DNA from: Cognaticolwellia sediminilitoris
GTDB taxonomy: Bacteria; Pseudomonadota; Gammaproteobacteria; Enterobacterales; Alteromonadaceae
Length of the DNA: 64,000 bases
Assembly (NCBI GenBank): GCA_002104535.1
Contig: NBOG01000014.1
Span: 1-64,000, forward strand
Direction: 5' to 3'
Below, in pieces: positions 1 to 9,322 of this stretch. The notes beneath the pieces were generated by a model. That model had not been told where the DNA came from and ran no database searches. It saw only the letters and a list, made by a program, of their open reading frames with translations. Made by a program: the position numbers and the translations under genes. The stretch's first letter is position 1; every line of letters begins with the position of its first letter.

Positions 1-1
1 T

Positions 2-78
<77 letters not shown>

Positions 79-428
79 TCCGAATGGTCTAAATTAATAG
101 ACAAGCCAAACTGTTTTAATTCTAGTTTAAGAATGCTTTAAAAGAGCGTTTAACTGCTTCCCTTCAAGCGAGGCGTATAATAAGGATACATCAGCTAATT
201 TGCAACCTGTTTTCTGATTAATTTTCGCATTTTAGCAATCTAATTTTTGCTTGTTGATTTTTTGTACTCGAACAAGTCGCATTTCAAGCAATTAGTGCAG
301 CGTAAACTAAATATTTATTAAATATTAACGCGCAGAGACTAGATAGTTTACGCTAATTCATAAAATGCCTATAAGTAGGGCGTGTCTTTGTTTATAATCG
401 CGGGCATAAATTAGATTGGAAAACCTAT
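79..428. other. Divergent intergenic region between tRNA-fMet and rlmKL
   Basis: About 350 bases without a gene, holding the promoters of the leftward tRNA and the rightward rlmKL operon. A perfect TATAAT lies at 393-398, 31 bases before the rlmKL start, but no convincing -35 hexamer sits 16-18 bases upstream, so the promoter is only tentative. The middle (about 130-340) is AT-rich, with no hairpin or ORF I can support. Confidence 0.4.
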
Positions 429-2558
429 ATGCAGCAATTTTTAGCATTAACCTCTCCAGGTATAGAGATATTACTGGCGCAAGAACTTAAAGATTTGAAA
501 GCTGAACAAGTCGTTCAAAAGCCTGAAGGTGTTTATTTTAACTCCACCATTGAGCATGCTTATCACATTTGCTTACGCTCGCGTTTGTCTACTCGTATAT
601 TGCTGAAATTAGGCGAAGGTGACGCAGCAAATAAAGATGAGCTTTTCGCTACCGCTCAGTCTATAAAATGGTCAGAATTGTTTTCTGCTGATAATACCTT
701 TGCGATTGATTTTGTCGGTACCAGTGACGAAATCCGAAATAGTCAGTTCGGGGCGTTAACGATTAAAGATGCTGTAGTTGACCATTTTCGTGATCTAAAC
801 CAAGAACGTCCTTCCGTTGATAAGTCGACTCCTCAAGTTAGTTTTCAGGCACGTTTATTAAGGCAAAAAGTTGTCATTTATCTAGATTTCTCAGGTCGAA
901 GCTTATTTAAAAGGGGTTATCGAGAAAATACTGGTGCTGCGCCATTAAAAGAGCATTTAGCTGCCGCTATGATCACCCGTTCAGGTTGGTTAGAAGATAC
1001 CTCTAAACCATTAGTTGATCCTATGTGTGGCTCTGGCACCATTGTTATCGAAGCTGTGTTAATGGCTGCTGGTTATGCGCCAGGGATTGATCGAGCAACC
1101 TGGGGCTTTGAATATTGGTTAGGGCATCAACCTGATGCATGGAAAACCGCTAAGTCTGCTGCTATTGAACAATCGCATGTTGGTTTGACACAACTCAAGG
1201 CTAAAGTTTTTGGTGTTGACTTGGACAGCCGGGTTTTAAAAACGGCACAACAAAATGCCAAAAATGCTGGTGTGCAAAGGTTTATCGAATTCTCTTGTAA
1301 AGATGCTACCCATTTAAAAAATGCTTTCGGTAGCCAAGGTACCATTTTATTCAATCCGCCTTACGGTGAGCGAATTGGTGAATTACCTGAGCTTGTTGAA
1401 GGGTTTGCTAAATTAGGGCAGATTTTTAAAAGCCAGTTTATTAATTGGCGTATCGCTATTTTAACCGCCAACGTTGAATTACTCAGCTTGATGAAGATGG
1501 TCAGTTTTAAGCGTTATAAGTTTAAAAATGGCCCATTAGACTGTCAATTCGCGCTTTATAATTTAGATGATAAACAAGTTTCAAGTAGTAATGTTAATGC
1601 TGAATTTGAGCATAAAGACTCTGCATTCGCTAACCGCTTATTAAAGAATAAAAAGAACTTAAAAGGCTGGTTGAAACAAGAGCAAATTGAATGTTATCGC
1701 TTATATGATGCTGATATTCCAGAGTATAATGTTGCAGTTGATGTTTATGGAGACCACCTTGTCATCCATGAATACTCGGCGCCAAGTAACATTGAGCCAG
1801 AAAAAGTGGCGAAAAGATTACAAGAAGTGGTTTATTTTGCCCCGAAAGTACTAGGTGTACCAACAGACAAAGTAATTATTAAAACGCGAGCGAAACAAAA
1901 AGGTAAAGAACAATACCAACGTGTTGAGCAAACCAAAAAATCAATGGTTGTGCATGAGTACGGCGCGAAGCTGAAAGTTAACCTATGGGATTATTTAGAT
2001 ACCGGTTTATTTTTAGATCATAGAAAGACTCGCCAAATTGTCGCGAACAAATCTCAAGGTAAATCATTACTGAATTTATTTGCTTATACAGGTTCAGTTT
2101 CTTTGCAAGCTGCACTCCATGGTGCGGTTAAAGTAACCACGGTCGATATGTCTAATACTTACTTAAGTTGGGCTCAAGATAACTTTGTTTTAAACAATTT
2201 AAGTGGCCATAAATATGACTTCATTCAAGCAGACTGCTTACAGTGGCTGAAGAAAAATGAAGAAAAGTTTGATGTGGTATTTATTGACCCGCCAACTTTC
2301 TCTAACTCGAAACGTATGGGAGAAAGTTTTGATGTGCAGCGAGATCACGTTAGCTTAATAACTGATGGTATGAATTCGGTTGCAGAAAACGGTGAGCTAA
2401 TTTTTACCAATAATAAACGGAATTTCAAGATGGACTTTGATGCCGTTGCCGCGCTTGGCCTTATCGTGCAAGAAATGAGTGATAAAACCCGCGATAAAGA
2501 TTTTCTACGTAATAAACATATTCATAACAGTTGGTTGATCACCCGCAAGGTAGATTAG
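429..2558 (+). CDS. rlmL: Bifunctional 23S rRNA methyltransferase RlmKL (G2445-N2 / G2069-N7)
   Basis: At 709 aa this matches the fused RlmKL of gammaproteobacteria, which makes m2G2445 and m7G2069 in 23S rRNA. An N-terminal THUMP RNA-binding region (about residues 1-155) is followed by a first Rossmann methyltransferase, with DPMCGSGT near residue 197 as the SAM loop and NPPYGER near 310 as the N2-guanine catalytic motif. The C-terminal half is a second methyltransferase (RlmK) with NLFAYTGSVS near 555 and DPPTFSNS near 623. It is the first gene of a compact operon: the next ATG begins one base after its stop. Translation starts at the only Met before the conserved QQFLALTSPGIE, with a weak Shine-Dalgarno (GGA, about 10 bases upstream). 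Confidence 0.96.
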   Translation: MQQFLALTSPGIEILLAQELKDLKAEQVVQKPEGVYFNSTIEHAYHICLRSRLSTRILLKLGEGDAANKDELFATAQSIKWSELFSADNTFAIDFVGTSDEIRNSQFGALTIKDAVVDHFRDLNQERPSVDKSTPQVSFQARLLRQKVVIYLDFSGRSLFKRGYRENTGAAPLKEHLAAAMITRSGWLEDTSKPLVDPMCGSGTIVIEAVLMAAGYAPGIDRATWGFEYWLGHQPDAWKTAKSAAIEQSHVGLTQLKAKVFGVDLDSRVLKTAQQNAKNAGVQRFIEFSCKDATHLKNAFGSQGTILFNPPYGERIGELPELVEGFAKLGQIFKSQFINWRIAILTANVELLSLMKMVSFKRYKFKNGPLDCQFALYNLDDKQVSSSNVNAEFEHKDSAFANRLLKNKKNLKGWLKQEQIECYRLYDADIPEYNVAVDVYGDHLVIHEYSAPSNIEPEKVAKRLQEVVYFAPKVLGVPTDKVIIKTRAKQKGKEQYQRVEQTKKSMVVHEYGAKLKVNLWDYLDTGLFLDHRKTRQIVANKSQGKSLLNLFAYTGSVSLQAALHGAVKVTTVDMSNTYLSWAQDNFVLNNLSGHKYDFIQADCLQWLKKNEEKFDVVFIDPPTFSNSKRMGESFDVQRDHVSLITDGMNSVAENGELIFTNNKRNFKMDFDAVAALGLIVQEMSDKTRDKDFLRNKHIHNSWLITRKVD

Positions 2559-2559
2559 C

Positions 2560-2790
2560 ATGACGATAGAATTTAACTTATATGGCACAGAAGGTTGCCA
2601 TTTATGTGAAGACGCATTGGCATTATGTTCGGCGGTTATGCCAGCTGAAAATATTGACATAGTCGATATCATTGATGATGAGAAGTTGCTCGAACTTTAT
2701 CGTATTAGCATTCCCGTATTAGAGCGTTTATCAGATCAGCAGAAGCTATATTGGCCGTTTGATCAAGCACAAGTTTTGGAGTTGTTGTAA
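2560..2790 (+). CDS. Glutaredoxin-like protein (DUF836 family)
   Basis: A 76-aa single-domain thioredoxin-fold protein. It has the N-terminal beta strand FNLYGTEGCHLC with a CHLC (CxxC) redox pair at about residues 13-16, and the cis-proline loop SIPVL around residue 51. It fits the short glutaredoxin family PF05768. The gene starts one base after the rlmKL stop and ends three bases before uup, so the three are almost certainly co-transcribed. The same order is found in Vibrio and Shewanella. Redox partner and substrate are unknown, and nothing in the sequence ties it chemically to ribosome modification. Confidence 0.85.
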   Translation: MTIEFNLYGTEGCHLCEDALALCSAVMPAENIDIVDIIDDEKLLELYRISIPVLERLSDQQKLYWPFDQAQVLELL

Positions 2791-2793
2791 TTT

Positions 2794-4704
2794 ATGGAAT
2801 TAATTCGTATTTCACAAGGTGAATTAGCCTTTGGTGAAGACAAGGTCTTAGATAAAGCAGATCTGAGTGTACAAACAGGCGAACGTATTTGTTTAGTCGG
2901 CAGAAATGGCGCGGGCAAGTCAACATTAATGAAAGTATTAATGGGCTTACAAACCTTAGACGACGGCCAAGTATTGAAATCTAGTACAATGCAAGTGGCT
3001 ATGCTGGAGCAAGATCCACCAAAATCATCAGACATCAGTGTTTTTGATTTTATCGCCCAAGGCGTGAAAGAAAATGCTGACTTAATTAAGCGTTACCATG
3101 CCATTATTCATGACGTTACCGAAGACCCTTCGGAGAAAAACCTCAACAAAATGGCCAATGTTCAAGAACAACTTGAACTTGCTAATGCTTGGCAAGATGA
3201 ACAGCTTATAGAACAAGTGATGACAACACTGGCGTTAAACCCAGATGATAAAATTTGTGACCTTTCTGGTGGTTGGTTACGTAAGCTAGCGTTAGCCAAA
3301 GCCTTAGTTACCGCACCTGATATTTTATTACTTGATGAGCCAACCAACCATTTAGATATAAAAAGTGTTTTATGGTTAGAGTCATTTTTAAAAGACTTTG
3401 CCGGTACTATTCTTTTTATTAGTCATGACAGGGCGTTTATTCGTGGTGTTTCGACACGTATCATTGATCTGGACCGAGGTATTTTGAAAAGTTACCCTGG
3501 AAACTATGACCTTTATATCGAGCAAAAAGCTCATGACTTGCAAGTAGAGTCACAGCAAAATGCCTTATTTGATAAACGCTTAGCCGAAGAAGAAGTCTGG
3601 ATACGCCAAGGCGTTAAAGCACGTCGTACTCGTAATGAAGGCAGAGTAAGAGCGTTAGAAAAATTAAGAAATGAACGCCAAGCTCGTCGTGAAGTGCGTA
3701 ATCAAAGTACCATGAATATTACACAGGGTGATCGCTCAGGCAAGCTAGTTTTTGAAGCTGAAGATATCACTATTGCTTTTGATGACAAGCCAGTGATTAA
3801 GAACTTAAACTTGTTGATCACTAGAAATGACCGCTTAGCGCTAATTGGTGCTAACGGTACTGGTAAGTCAACATTGATTAAAATGATCATGGGCAAGCTT
3901 GCCGCAACCAGCGGCAAAATGCGCTCAGGTGTGAATTTAGAAATTGCTTATTTTGATCAGCACCGTGATGCGCTTGATCTCAATAAAACCGTACAAGAAA
4001 TAGTCGGTGAAGGTAAGCAAGAAGTTGAAGTCAATGGTAAACCAAGACACGTTTTAGGTTACCTACAAGACTTTCTTTTTAGCCCCAAACGAGCACGTAC
4101 ACCGGTAAGGGCATTATCAGGTGGTGAGAAAAATCGCTTGTTGCTCGCTAGGTTGTTTTTACGTCCTAGTAACTTACTAATTCTTGATGAACCAACCAAC
4201 GATTTGGACATCGAAACTTTAGAGTTATTAGAAGAAGTCGTTGCAAATTACGCAGGAACCGTTATTTTAGTCAGCCATGATCGTGACTTTGTTAACAATT
4301 GTGTGAGTAGCTGCTTATATTTTGATGGCTCGGGGCATATTACTCAAATCGTGGGTGGCTATGATGATGTTGACAGTTATCTCGAATATAAAGATAAACA
4401 ACGTCAAGCTGTTACTAAAGATATTGTTAAAAAAACCGTTACTGAAAAAGCAGAAAAGCCTGCGGAAAAAGTTATTGCTTCAGAAAAAAAGAAACTCTCT
4501 TTTAAAGATAAAAGAGAATTAGAAAGTTTACCAGGGCTAATTGATGAACTTGAAAACGCAATCGAAGTATTGCAACAACAAGTGAATCAGTCTGACTTTT
4601 TTAGTCAAAGCCAAGAACAAAGTAATAAAATATTGAACCAGTTAGCTCAAAGAGAGTCAGAACTCGAGGTTGCCTACGCTAGATGGCAAGAATTAGATGA
4701 ATAA
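2794..4704 (+). CDS. uup: ABC-F ATPase Uup
   Basis: A 636-aa soluble ABC-F protein with two ATPase domains and no membrane segments. Domain 1 has Walker A GRNGAGKST (about 36-44), the signature LSGGWLRKLALAKAL and Walker B LLLDEPTNHLD. Domain 2 has GANGTGKST (about 352-360), LSGGEKNRL and LILDEPTNDLD. The linker between them is Arg-rich and charged. The C-terminal about 100 residues are Lys/Glu-rich and look like the coiled-coil DNA-binding tail (CTD) of Uup. Uup acts on ribosomes and limits precise transposon excision and replication-associated rearrangement in E. coli. The variant signature GGWLRK in domain 1 is usual for Uup. The reading frame overlaps the first possible codons of the next gene. 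Confidence 0.95.
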   Translation: MELIRISQGELAFGEDKVLDKADLSVQTGERICLVGRNGAGKSTLMKVLMGLQTLDDGQVLKSSTMQVAMLEQDPPKSSDISVFDFIAQGVKENADLIKRYHAIIHDVTEDPSEKNLNKMANVQEQLELANAWQDEQLIEQVMTTLALNPDDKICDLSGGWLRKLALAKALVTAPDILLLDEPTNHLDIKSVLWLESFLKDFAGTILFISHDRAFIRGVSTRIIDLDRGILKSYPGNYDLYIEQKAHDLQVESQQNALFDKRLAEEEVWIRQGVKARRTRNEGRVRALEKLRNERQARREVRNQSTMNITQGDRSGKLVFEAEDITIAFDDKPVIKNLNLLITRNDRLALIGANGTGKSTLIKMIMGKLAATSGKMRSGVNLEIAYFDQHRDALDLNKTVQEIVGEGKQEVEVNGKPRHVLGYLQDFLFSPKRARTPVRALSGGEKNRLLLARLFLRPSNLLILDEPTNDLDIETLELLEEVVANYAGTVILVSHDRDFVNNCVSSCLYFDGSGHITQIVGGYDDVDSYLEYKDKQRQAVTKDIVKKTVTEKAEKPAEKVIASEKKKLSFKDKRELESLPGLIDELENAIEVLQQQVNQSDFFSQSQEQSNKILNQLAQRESELEVAYARWQELDE

Positions 4705-4729
4705 TAACGAAAGTGAGTTTAGTAGTTAC

Positions 4730-6499
4730 ATGAACATATTTGTAAAATCAATTTTAGCATTAGGTGTTACTAGTGCATTAGGAATATCCGCTGTTAATGC
4801 CGCAACATACCAAGTTATCGATAAGGGTGATGTTACTTCATTAAAATACACTTACTCACAACAAGAAAATAATAATGGCGAAGCTGCAATATCTGGCACT
4901 GACATTTATAATTTTCCAGTACAATTTCAATACCTTGATGAAGATGACTACAACGCTATTGTGAGTTTAGCGGACAGTACACATGAAAATGTTCTTAGTT
5001 TATCAAATATTGAAGATGAAGCAGCCTTACGTGCAGGTACACCTACTGCTAATGATTTATCTTGGCTGATTAGATTTTTGAAGGCTCGAGATGAAAATAG
5101 TTTGTATCAAAAAGTAGGTGATACTTTTGCCATGACAAACTTTAATGGTCAAACAGAACTATTAAATGTCTTTGATGTTCCATTTGAAGGGACTGATAGC
5201 TATACACGTTCTACCAAAGACTACATTAGCGGCATTACTAATGAAGGCTGGATTTATGGCACTGCATCTGCACCATATTTGCCGCAAAGTTTCATTAATA
5301 GTAATGATGAAGACGTTACACATTGGGTAAGAAAATTTACCACGAGGGGGTTTTTCTCATCGGATGGTGGTGCAAGTATTATAGAAATAATTCCACCTAG
5401 TGAAACAGAATTGCCAGAAGACCAAAGGTTTGGTGGAGAGTCTGCAATTTTAGACATAAGTGAGTCTCACTTTGCCGTTGGTTATGCAAGTACAAGTATT
5501 GATCAAGATGCGCTCGATTATATCAATGATGATACCGGAGGATGTGCTGATCCAGACGTGCTTGATGATAAGCCTTTTGAAGTTTGTGTACAGGAAATTG
5601 TTAATGAAATTTATAACACAGAAGCGATAAAGTGGACCATAGATGAACAAGGAATTGTCACATCAGAAACATTAGGGCAGCTAGTAACATTTCACGCCGA
5701 TGATACACAAGAAAATGTTAGTTTAGCACAAGCTATTAATAATCAGGGTGTTGCGGTTGGTTATGCTACAGGTTGGGTAGATGAAAGTGTGACTGAACCG
5801 AGTATAAATGAAAGGCGTAGTTTGTACGCCGTTGTCTTTAAAGACGGTAATGTAACTGACTTTACTGATGATCATAGTAAATATTATGACTCGCGTGCTT
5901 ATGATATCAACGACAATGGGATTGCTGTTGGGCATGTATCTACTAGTATAAATGGTAATACACGAACTAAATTTTACTATGTTGATACTAATGCTGAATC
6001 AATGGAAATGGTTTTACCAACAGATTTTTTTAATGGTAGTGCTAGTACCGCACATGCTATAAATGAAAACGGTAAAATAGTTGGGGAAGGTGAAGTTGAA
6101 ACTCATAATGATACAGCAAGAAGTCCTAACCCAAGACGGACCCATGGATTTTTATATGACATTACCAGTGATACTTTCACAGACCTTAACGACTTTTTAG
6201 CCTGTGATAGTGATTATACCATTATCGAAGCTCGAGCAATTAATGATGAAAATGAAATTTCAGCCACAGCGTTAGTTAAAGTCCCGCGCCGTGATTCAAA
6301 AGGTGCCCTTATGCTGAATGATCAAGGTGAACAATTATTTGAAGATGTGGTTCGAGCGGTAACTTTAAAACCCACTGCAGGCGAAATTGAAGACTGTAGC
6401 GCTGTTGATAAGAAAATTGAAAGAAAAGGTGCAGGCTTAGGTTTAAGTAGCCTTATGTTATTAATGTTAGTTGGATTACGTCGTCGTTTTATCGGATGA
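4730..6499 (+). CDS. DUF3466 family exported protein with GlyGly-CTERM-like tail
   Basis: The ATG at 4730 is chosen because it begins a clear signal peptide (MNIFVKSILALGVTS..., cleavage near AVNA/ATYQ). An in-frame ATG at 4697 would overlap uup by 8 bases and put a polar extension before the signal. The 589-aa product contains repeated motifs such as AINNQGVAVGYA, DINDNGIAVGHV and AINENGKIVGEG, typical of DUF3466 and reminiscent of short beta-propeller-like repeats. The C-terminus is Gly-Ala-Gly, then a hydrophobic stretch (LSSLMLLMLVGL), then RRR. That is the layout of a GlyGly-CTERM sorting tail processed by rhombosortase. Function is unknown. Uup-DUF3466 linkage is common in marine gammaproteobacteria. 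Confidence 0.85.
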   Translation: MNIFVKSILALGVTSALGISAVNAATYQVIDKGDVTSLKYTYSQQENNNGEAAISGTDIYNFPVQFQYLDEDDYNAIVSLADSTHENVLSLSNIEDEAALRAGTPTANDLSWLIRFLKARDENSLYQKVGDTFAMTNFNGQTELLNVFDVPFEGTDSYTRSTKDYISGITNEGWIYGTASAPYLPQSFINSNDEDVTHWVRKFTTRGFFSSDGGASIIEIIPPSETELPEDQRFGGESAILDISESHFAVGYASTSIDQDALDYINDDTGGCADPDVLDDKPFEVCVQEIVNEIYNTEAIKWTIDEQGIVTSETLGQLVTFHADDTQENVSLAQAINNQGVAVGYATGWVDESVTEPSINERRSLYAVVFKDGNVTDFTDDHSKYYDSRAYDINDNGIAVGHVSTSINGNTRTKFYYVDTNAESMEMVLPTDFFNGSASTAHAINENGKIVGEGEVETHNDTARSPNPRRTHGFLYDITSDTFTDLNDFLACDSDYTIIEARAINDENEISATALVKVPRRDSKGALMLNDQGEQLFEDVVRAVTLKPTAGEIEDCSAVDKKIERKGAGLGLSSLMLLMLVGLRRRFIG

Positions 6500-6540
6500 A
6501 TATTATAACTTAACTTTAGTAATTACTAAGTTTGAATTTT

Positions 6541-6568
6541 ATAAAGCCAGCTAAGTAGCTGGCTTTAT
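6541..6568. terminator. Bidirectional terminator between DUF3466 gene and ilvH
   Basis: Perfect 12-bp inverted repeat ATAAAGCCAGCT / AGCTGGCTTTAT around the 4-base loop AAGT. It lies between two convergent genes. The AT-rich arm ends supply short U-runs on both strands, so it probably serves both operons. Confidence 0.8.
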
Positions 6569-6580
6569 TGTATCCACAGT

Positions 6581-7090
6581 TTAAATTATTATTTTTACGC
6601 TTAAGGCTTTTTCACCTCGAGCAATGCCAACACAGCCAGACCTTACTGATTCGATAATCTCAGTTTCATTGGAAAGAGTTGCTATAAAAGCATTAAGCTT
6701 ATCAGCATTTCCGGTTAATTGAATGGTATAAACTTGCTTACCAATATCGATGATCGCGCCTCTAAATATATCGGTAATTCGCATAACTTCCGTACGTGAT
6801 TTATCACTCATTGCTAATACTTTTATCAGTAGTAACTCACGCTCTACATGGCTTCTTTCTGTTAAATCAGTAATTTTTATGACATCGATGAGCTTATTAA
6901 CCTGCTTAACAATTTGCTCTAGTATTTTGTCGTTACCTTTAGTAACGATAGTGATACGCGATAAACTATCATCTTCAGTAGGAGCTACGGTTAAACTTTC
7001 AATATTAAATGCTCGTTGAGAAAATAAACCGACAATGCGTGAAAGTGAACCCGCTTCGTTCTCTAATAAAATGGCTAAAATTCTACGCAT
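6581..7090 (-). CDS. ilvH: Acetolactate synthase small (regulatory) subunit
   Basis: This 169-aa protein is the regulatory subunit of acetohydroxyacid synthase III, which activates the catalytic subunit and gives valine feedback inhibition. The N-terminus [40 protein letters not shown] is the ACT domain, with the Gly-Ser-Leu-Ser loop that binds valine. The C-terminal ACT-like domain follows from about residue 80. Length agrees with E. coli IlvH (163 aa). The start overlaps the ilvI stop in a TAATG, so translation is probably coupled and the subunits are made in step. Confidence 0.95.
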   Translation of the reverse strand: MRRILAILLENEAGSLSRIVGLFSQRAFNIESLTVAPTEDDSLSRITIVTKGNDKILEQIVKQVNKLIDVIKITDLTERSHVERELLLIKVLAMSDKSRTEVMRITDIFRGAIIDIGKQVYTIQLTGNADKLNAFIATLSNETEIIESVRSGCVGIARGEKALSVKIII

Positions 7091-8814
7091 TAGGCTTTAA
7101 CTCCTTTTTTGATCCACATTTCATCGATTGCACCCGTGCGTATTTGCATTGGGTAAACATGTTCGTTTTCATCAACAAGTACATCAACAAAAACGAGTCT
7201 ATTTTTGATAGAAAATGCTTGCTCAATTTTACTGTCTAATTCGTCAAGGTTGTCTATTTGAATGCCAACATGGCCATAAGCCTCAGCTAATTTTACAAAG
7301 TCAGGTAAAGATTCCATATAAGAAGAGGAATGACGACCACCATAAACCATATCTTGCCATTGCCTAACCATACCTAAAGAGCGGTTGTTTAATGAAATAA
7401 TAACAACAGGTAGGTTGTATTGCAGACAAGTGGAAAGCTCTTGGATGTTCATCTGAATTGAACCGTCACCAGTGATACATATTACGTGGCTTTCTGGGAA
7501 GGCTAGTTTAACGCCCATAGCAGCAGGTAAACCAAAGCCCATGGTGCCTAAACCACCTGAATTTATCCATTGTCTAGGCTTCGCAAACGGGTAATATTGT
7601 GCTGCAAACATTTGATGTTGGCCAACATCAGAACAAACATATGCTGCACCATTCGTCGCTTGATACATAGCCTCAATTACACGTTGAGGTTTAATTTTAC
7701 CATCAGCTTGCTCATAGCTAATACTATTAACGGCACGCCATTGTTCAATTTGTTGCCACCAAGTCTGGTTTTCTGTTTTATTAATACAAAACTGTTTTTC
7801 TTCAAGCTCAGTCAGTAGCTGTTTAATCACAATATCTAGCAACCCGACTACAGGCACATGAGCATTAATAGTTTTTGAGATAGATGTGGGGTCAATATCA
7901 ACATGTACAATCGTTGCATCAGGACAGAATTTTTTAACATTATTTGTTACGCGGTCATCAAACCTTGCACCTAAAGCAAGGATCACATCCGCATGTGCCA
8001 TTGCTTTGTTAGCCTCTAAGCTGCCATGCATACCTAACATGCCAATAAAGTTATCGTGTAAGCCTGATATTCCACCTAAACCCATTAGAGTGTTGGTAAT
8101 TGGAGCATTCAGTTTCTCGACAAGTTTGGTTAATAATTTTGCGGCGTTGGCGATAATTATACCGCCGCCAGAATAGATAACTAATCGCTTAGCTTGAGTA
8201 ATGGTCTGTACTGCTTTCTTTATTTGGCGATGATGACCTTTAACCGTAGGGTTGTAAGATCTTAAATTAACGTCAGGATTAAATTTAAACTCAGCAGTAT
8301 ATTGGGGCATCAAAATATCTTTAGGCAACTCAATAACAACCGGCCCAGGTCGCCCCGTGCTCGCAATATAAAACGCTTTTGCAATGGTATTTGGAATATC
8401 GACAACACTACGACAATTGAAGCTATGTTTAACAATAGGACGCGAGCAACCAACGATATCAGTTTCTTGGAAAGCATCATCACCAATTAATCCAGTGGGA
8501 ACTTGACCTGAAAGTACCACCATCGGGATTGAATCCATATATGCTGTGGCAATGCCTGTAATGCAGTTTGTTGCACCAGGACCAGAGGTCGCTAACACTA
8601 CACCAACTTCTCCTGTAGCACGTGCAAAACCATCAGCCATATGAGTTGCGGCTTGTTCATGACGCACCAGAATATGCTCTACTTCAGATTGTCGAAATAG
8701 CGCATCATAAATATCTAATACGGTGCCGCCGGGGTAGCCGAATAAATACTTTACCTTCAGCGCTGACAGTGTTTTTACCACCAACTCAGCACCGGAAAAT
8801 ATCTCTTTTGTCAT
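7090..8814 (-). CDS. ilvI: Acetolactate synthase large (catalytic) subunit
   Basis: ThDP- and FAD-dependent acetohydroxyacid synthase, the first common step of valine, leucine and isoleucine synthesis. The 574 aa equal E. coli IlvI in length. The N-terminal ThDP-activating region has [15 protein letters not shown] with the catalytic Glu in [13 protein letters not shown]. The middle FAD domain has LGMHG and [10 protein letters not shown]. The C-terminal ThDP/Mg motif is [24 protein letters not shown] with [12 protein letters not shown]. An SD GGGA lies about 7 bases before the ATG. It is the first structural gene after the attenuator at 8859-8997. Confidence 0.96.
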   Translation of the reverse strand: MTKEIFSGAELVVKTLSALKVKYLFGYPGGTVLDIYDALFRQSEVEHILVRHEQAATHMADGFARATGEVGVVLATSGPGATNCITGIATAYMDSIPMVVLSGQVPTGLIGDDAFQETDIVGCSRPIVKHSFNCRSVVDIPNTIAKAFYIASTGRPGPVVIELPKDILMPQYTAEFKFNPDVNLRSYNPTVKGHHRQIKKAVQTITQAKRLVIYSGGGIIIANAAKLLTKLVEKLNAPITNTLMGLGGISGLHDNFIGMLGMHGSLEANKAMAHADVILALGARFDDRVTNNVKKFCPDATIVHVDIDPTSISKTINAHVPVVGLLDIVIKQLLTELEEKQFCINKTENQTWWQQIEQWRAVNSISYEQADGKIKPQRVIEAMYQATNGAAYVCSDVGQHQMFAAQYYPFAKPRQWINSGGLGTMGFGLPAAMGVKLAFPESHVICITGDGSIQMNIQELSTCLQYNLPVVIISLNNRSLGMVRQWQDMVYGGRHSSSYMESLPDFVKLAEAYGHVGIQIDNLDELDSKIEQAFSIKNRLVFVDVLVDENEHVYPMQIRTGAIDEMWIKKGVKA

Positions 8815-8858
8815 GTCTGTTCCCTTAATATTTGAAAATTTTTTGATGAATTAAGTAC

Positions 8859-8893
8859 AAAAAAAACCCCCGTTCTTTTCAGAGCGAGGGTTT
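8859..8893 (-). terminator. Attenuator terminator of the ilvIH leader
   Basis: On the minus strand AAACCCTCG (8885-8893) pairs with CGGGGGTTT (8864-8872) in a 9-bp stem with one G-U pair; an inner TCT/AGA can extend it. A run of eight U residues (8859-8866) follows. It lies between the leader peptide and ilvI, exactly where a transcription attenuator should be. The competing antiterminator pairs GGGCGA (8929-8934) with TCGCTC (8882-8887), which would remove the 5' arm of this hairpin. Confidence 0.9.
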
Positions 8894-8916
8894 GGTATTA
8901 TGTTTTACTTTATTAT

Positions 8917-8997
8917 TTACACACAAAATCGCCCACGCCTTGGTTTCATGACCAATACGACAAAGAGGAGCGAGAAAAGGGTGTTAACTAAGTTCAT
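8917..8997 (-). CDS. ilvIH leader peptide (Leu/Val-rich attenuation peptide)
   Basis: A 26-codon reading frame, too short for ordinary ORF calling, begins MNLVNTLFSLLFVVLVMK and ends RGRFCV then TAA. Ten of 26 residues are Leu or Val (five each), including a run VVLV; there is no Ile. Codons 9-10 (TCG CTC, 8968-8973) are segment 1 of the leader RNA, and codons 22-23 (GGG CGA, 8929-8934) are segment 2. Segment 1 and segment 3 (8882-8887) carry the identical sequence TCGCTC and compete for segment 2. Ribosome stalling at Leu/Val codons would cover segment 1, free 2:3 pairing and prevent termination. The Shine-Dalgarno is weak or absent, which lowers certainty about the exact start. Confidence 0.85.
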   Translation of the reverse strand: MNLVNTLFSLLFVVLVMKPRRGRFCV

Positions 8998-9034
8998 GTA
9001 TAAAATAATAGTTGTAAAGTAAGTATTGGCTATA

Positions 9035-9063
9035 TTAATAAGGTGTTTATACAGTTGTGTCAA
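9035..9063 (-). promoter_or_regulatory. Predicted ilvIH promoter
   Basis: On the minus strand a perfect -35 TTGACA (9058-9063) is followed after 17 bases by TATTAA (9035-9040), a 4/6 match to the -10. A start about 7 bases further would give a leader of about 30 nt before the leader-peptide ATG at 8997, which is sensible for attenuation. Confidence 0.7.
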
Positions 9064-9322
9064 TGGAAAGTTTATAAATAACCTAGTTTTTATAACTTTT
9101 TGTCTAAATTAATCTATTTCTTCATTATTTATTAACATTTACTGAGGTAAGTAATGATTTTAGGTGAAAATTTTAATTTATTGATTTTACTTACTAGTTT
9201 TTATTATTGCTTAGTACTGTTTATTATTAAAACCATGTAACATTTTTCAACTGTTTCTAACCTTATTTATGTTACGCTGTTATTACCAACGTTAAAAACG
9301 TTAAAGTTATTCGGAAGGTCTT

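Noticed and set aside
393-398. Perfect TATAAT before rlmKL
   Set aside because: No -35 hexamer at a workable distance, so I did not list it as a promoter.
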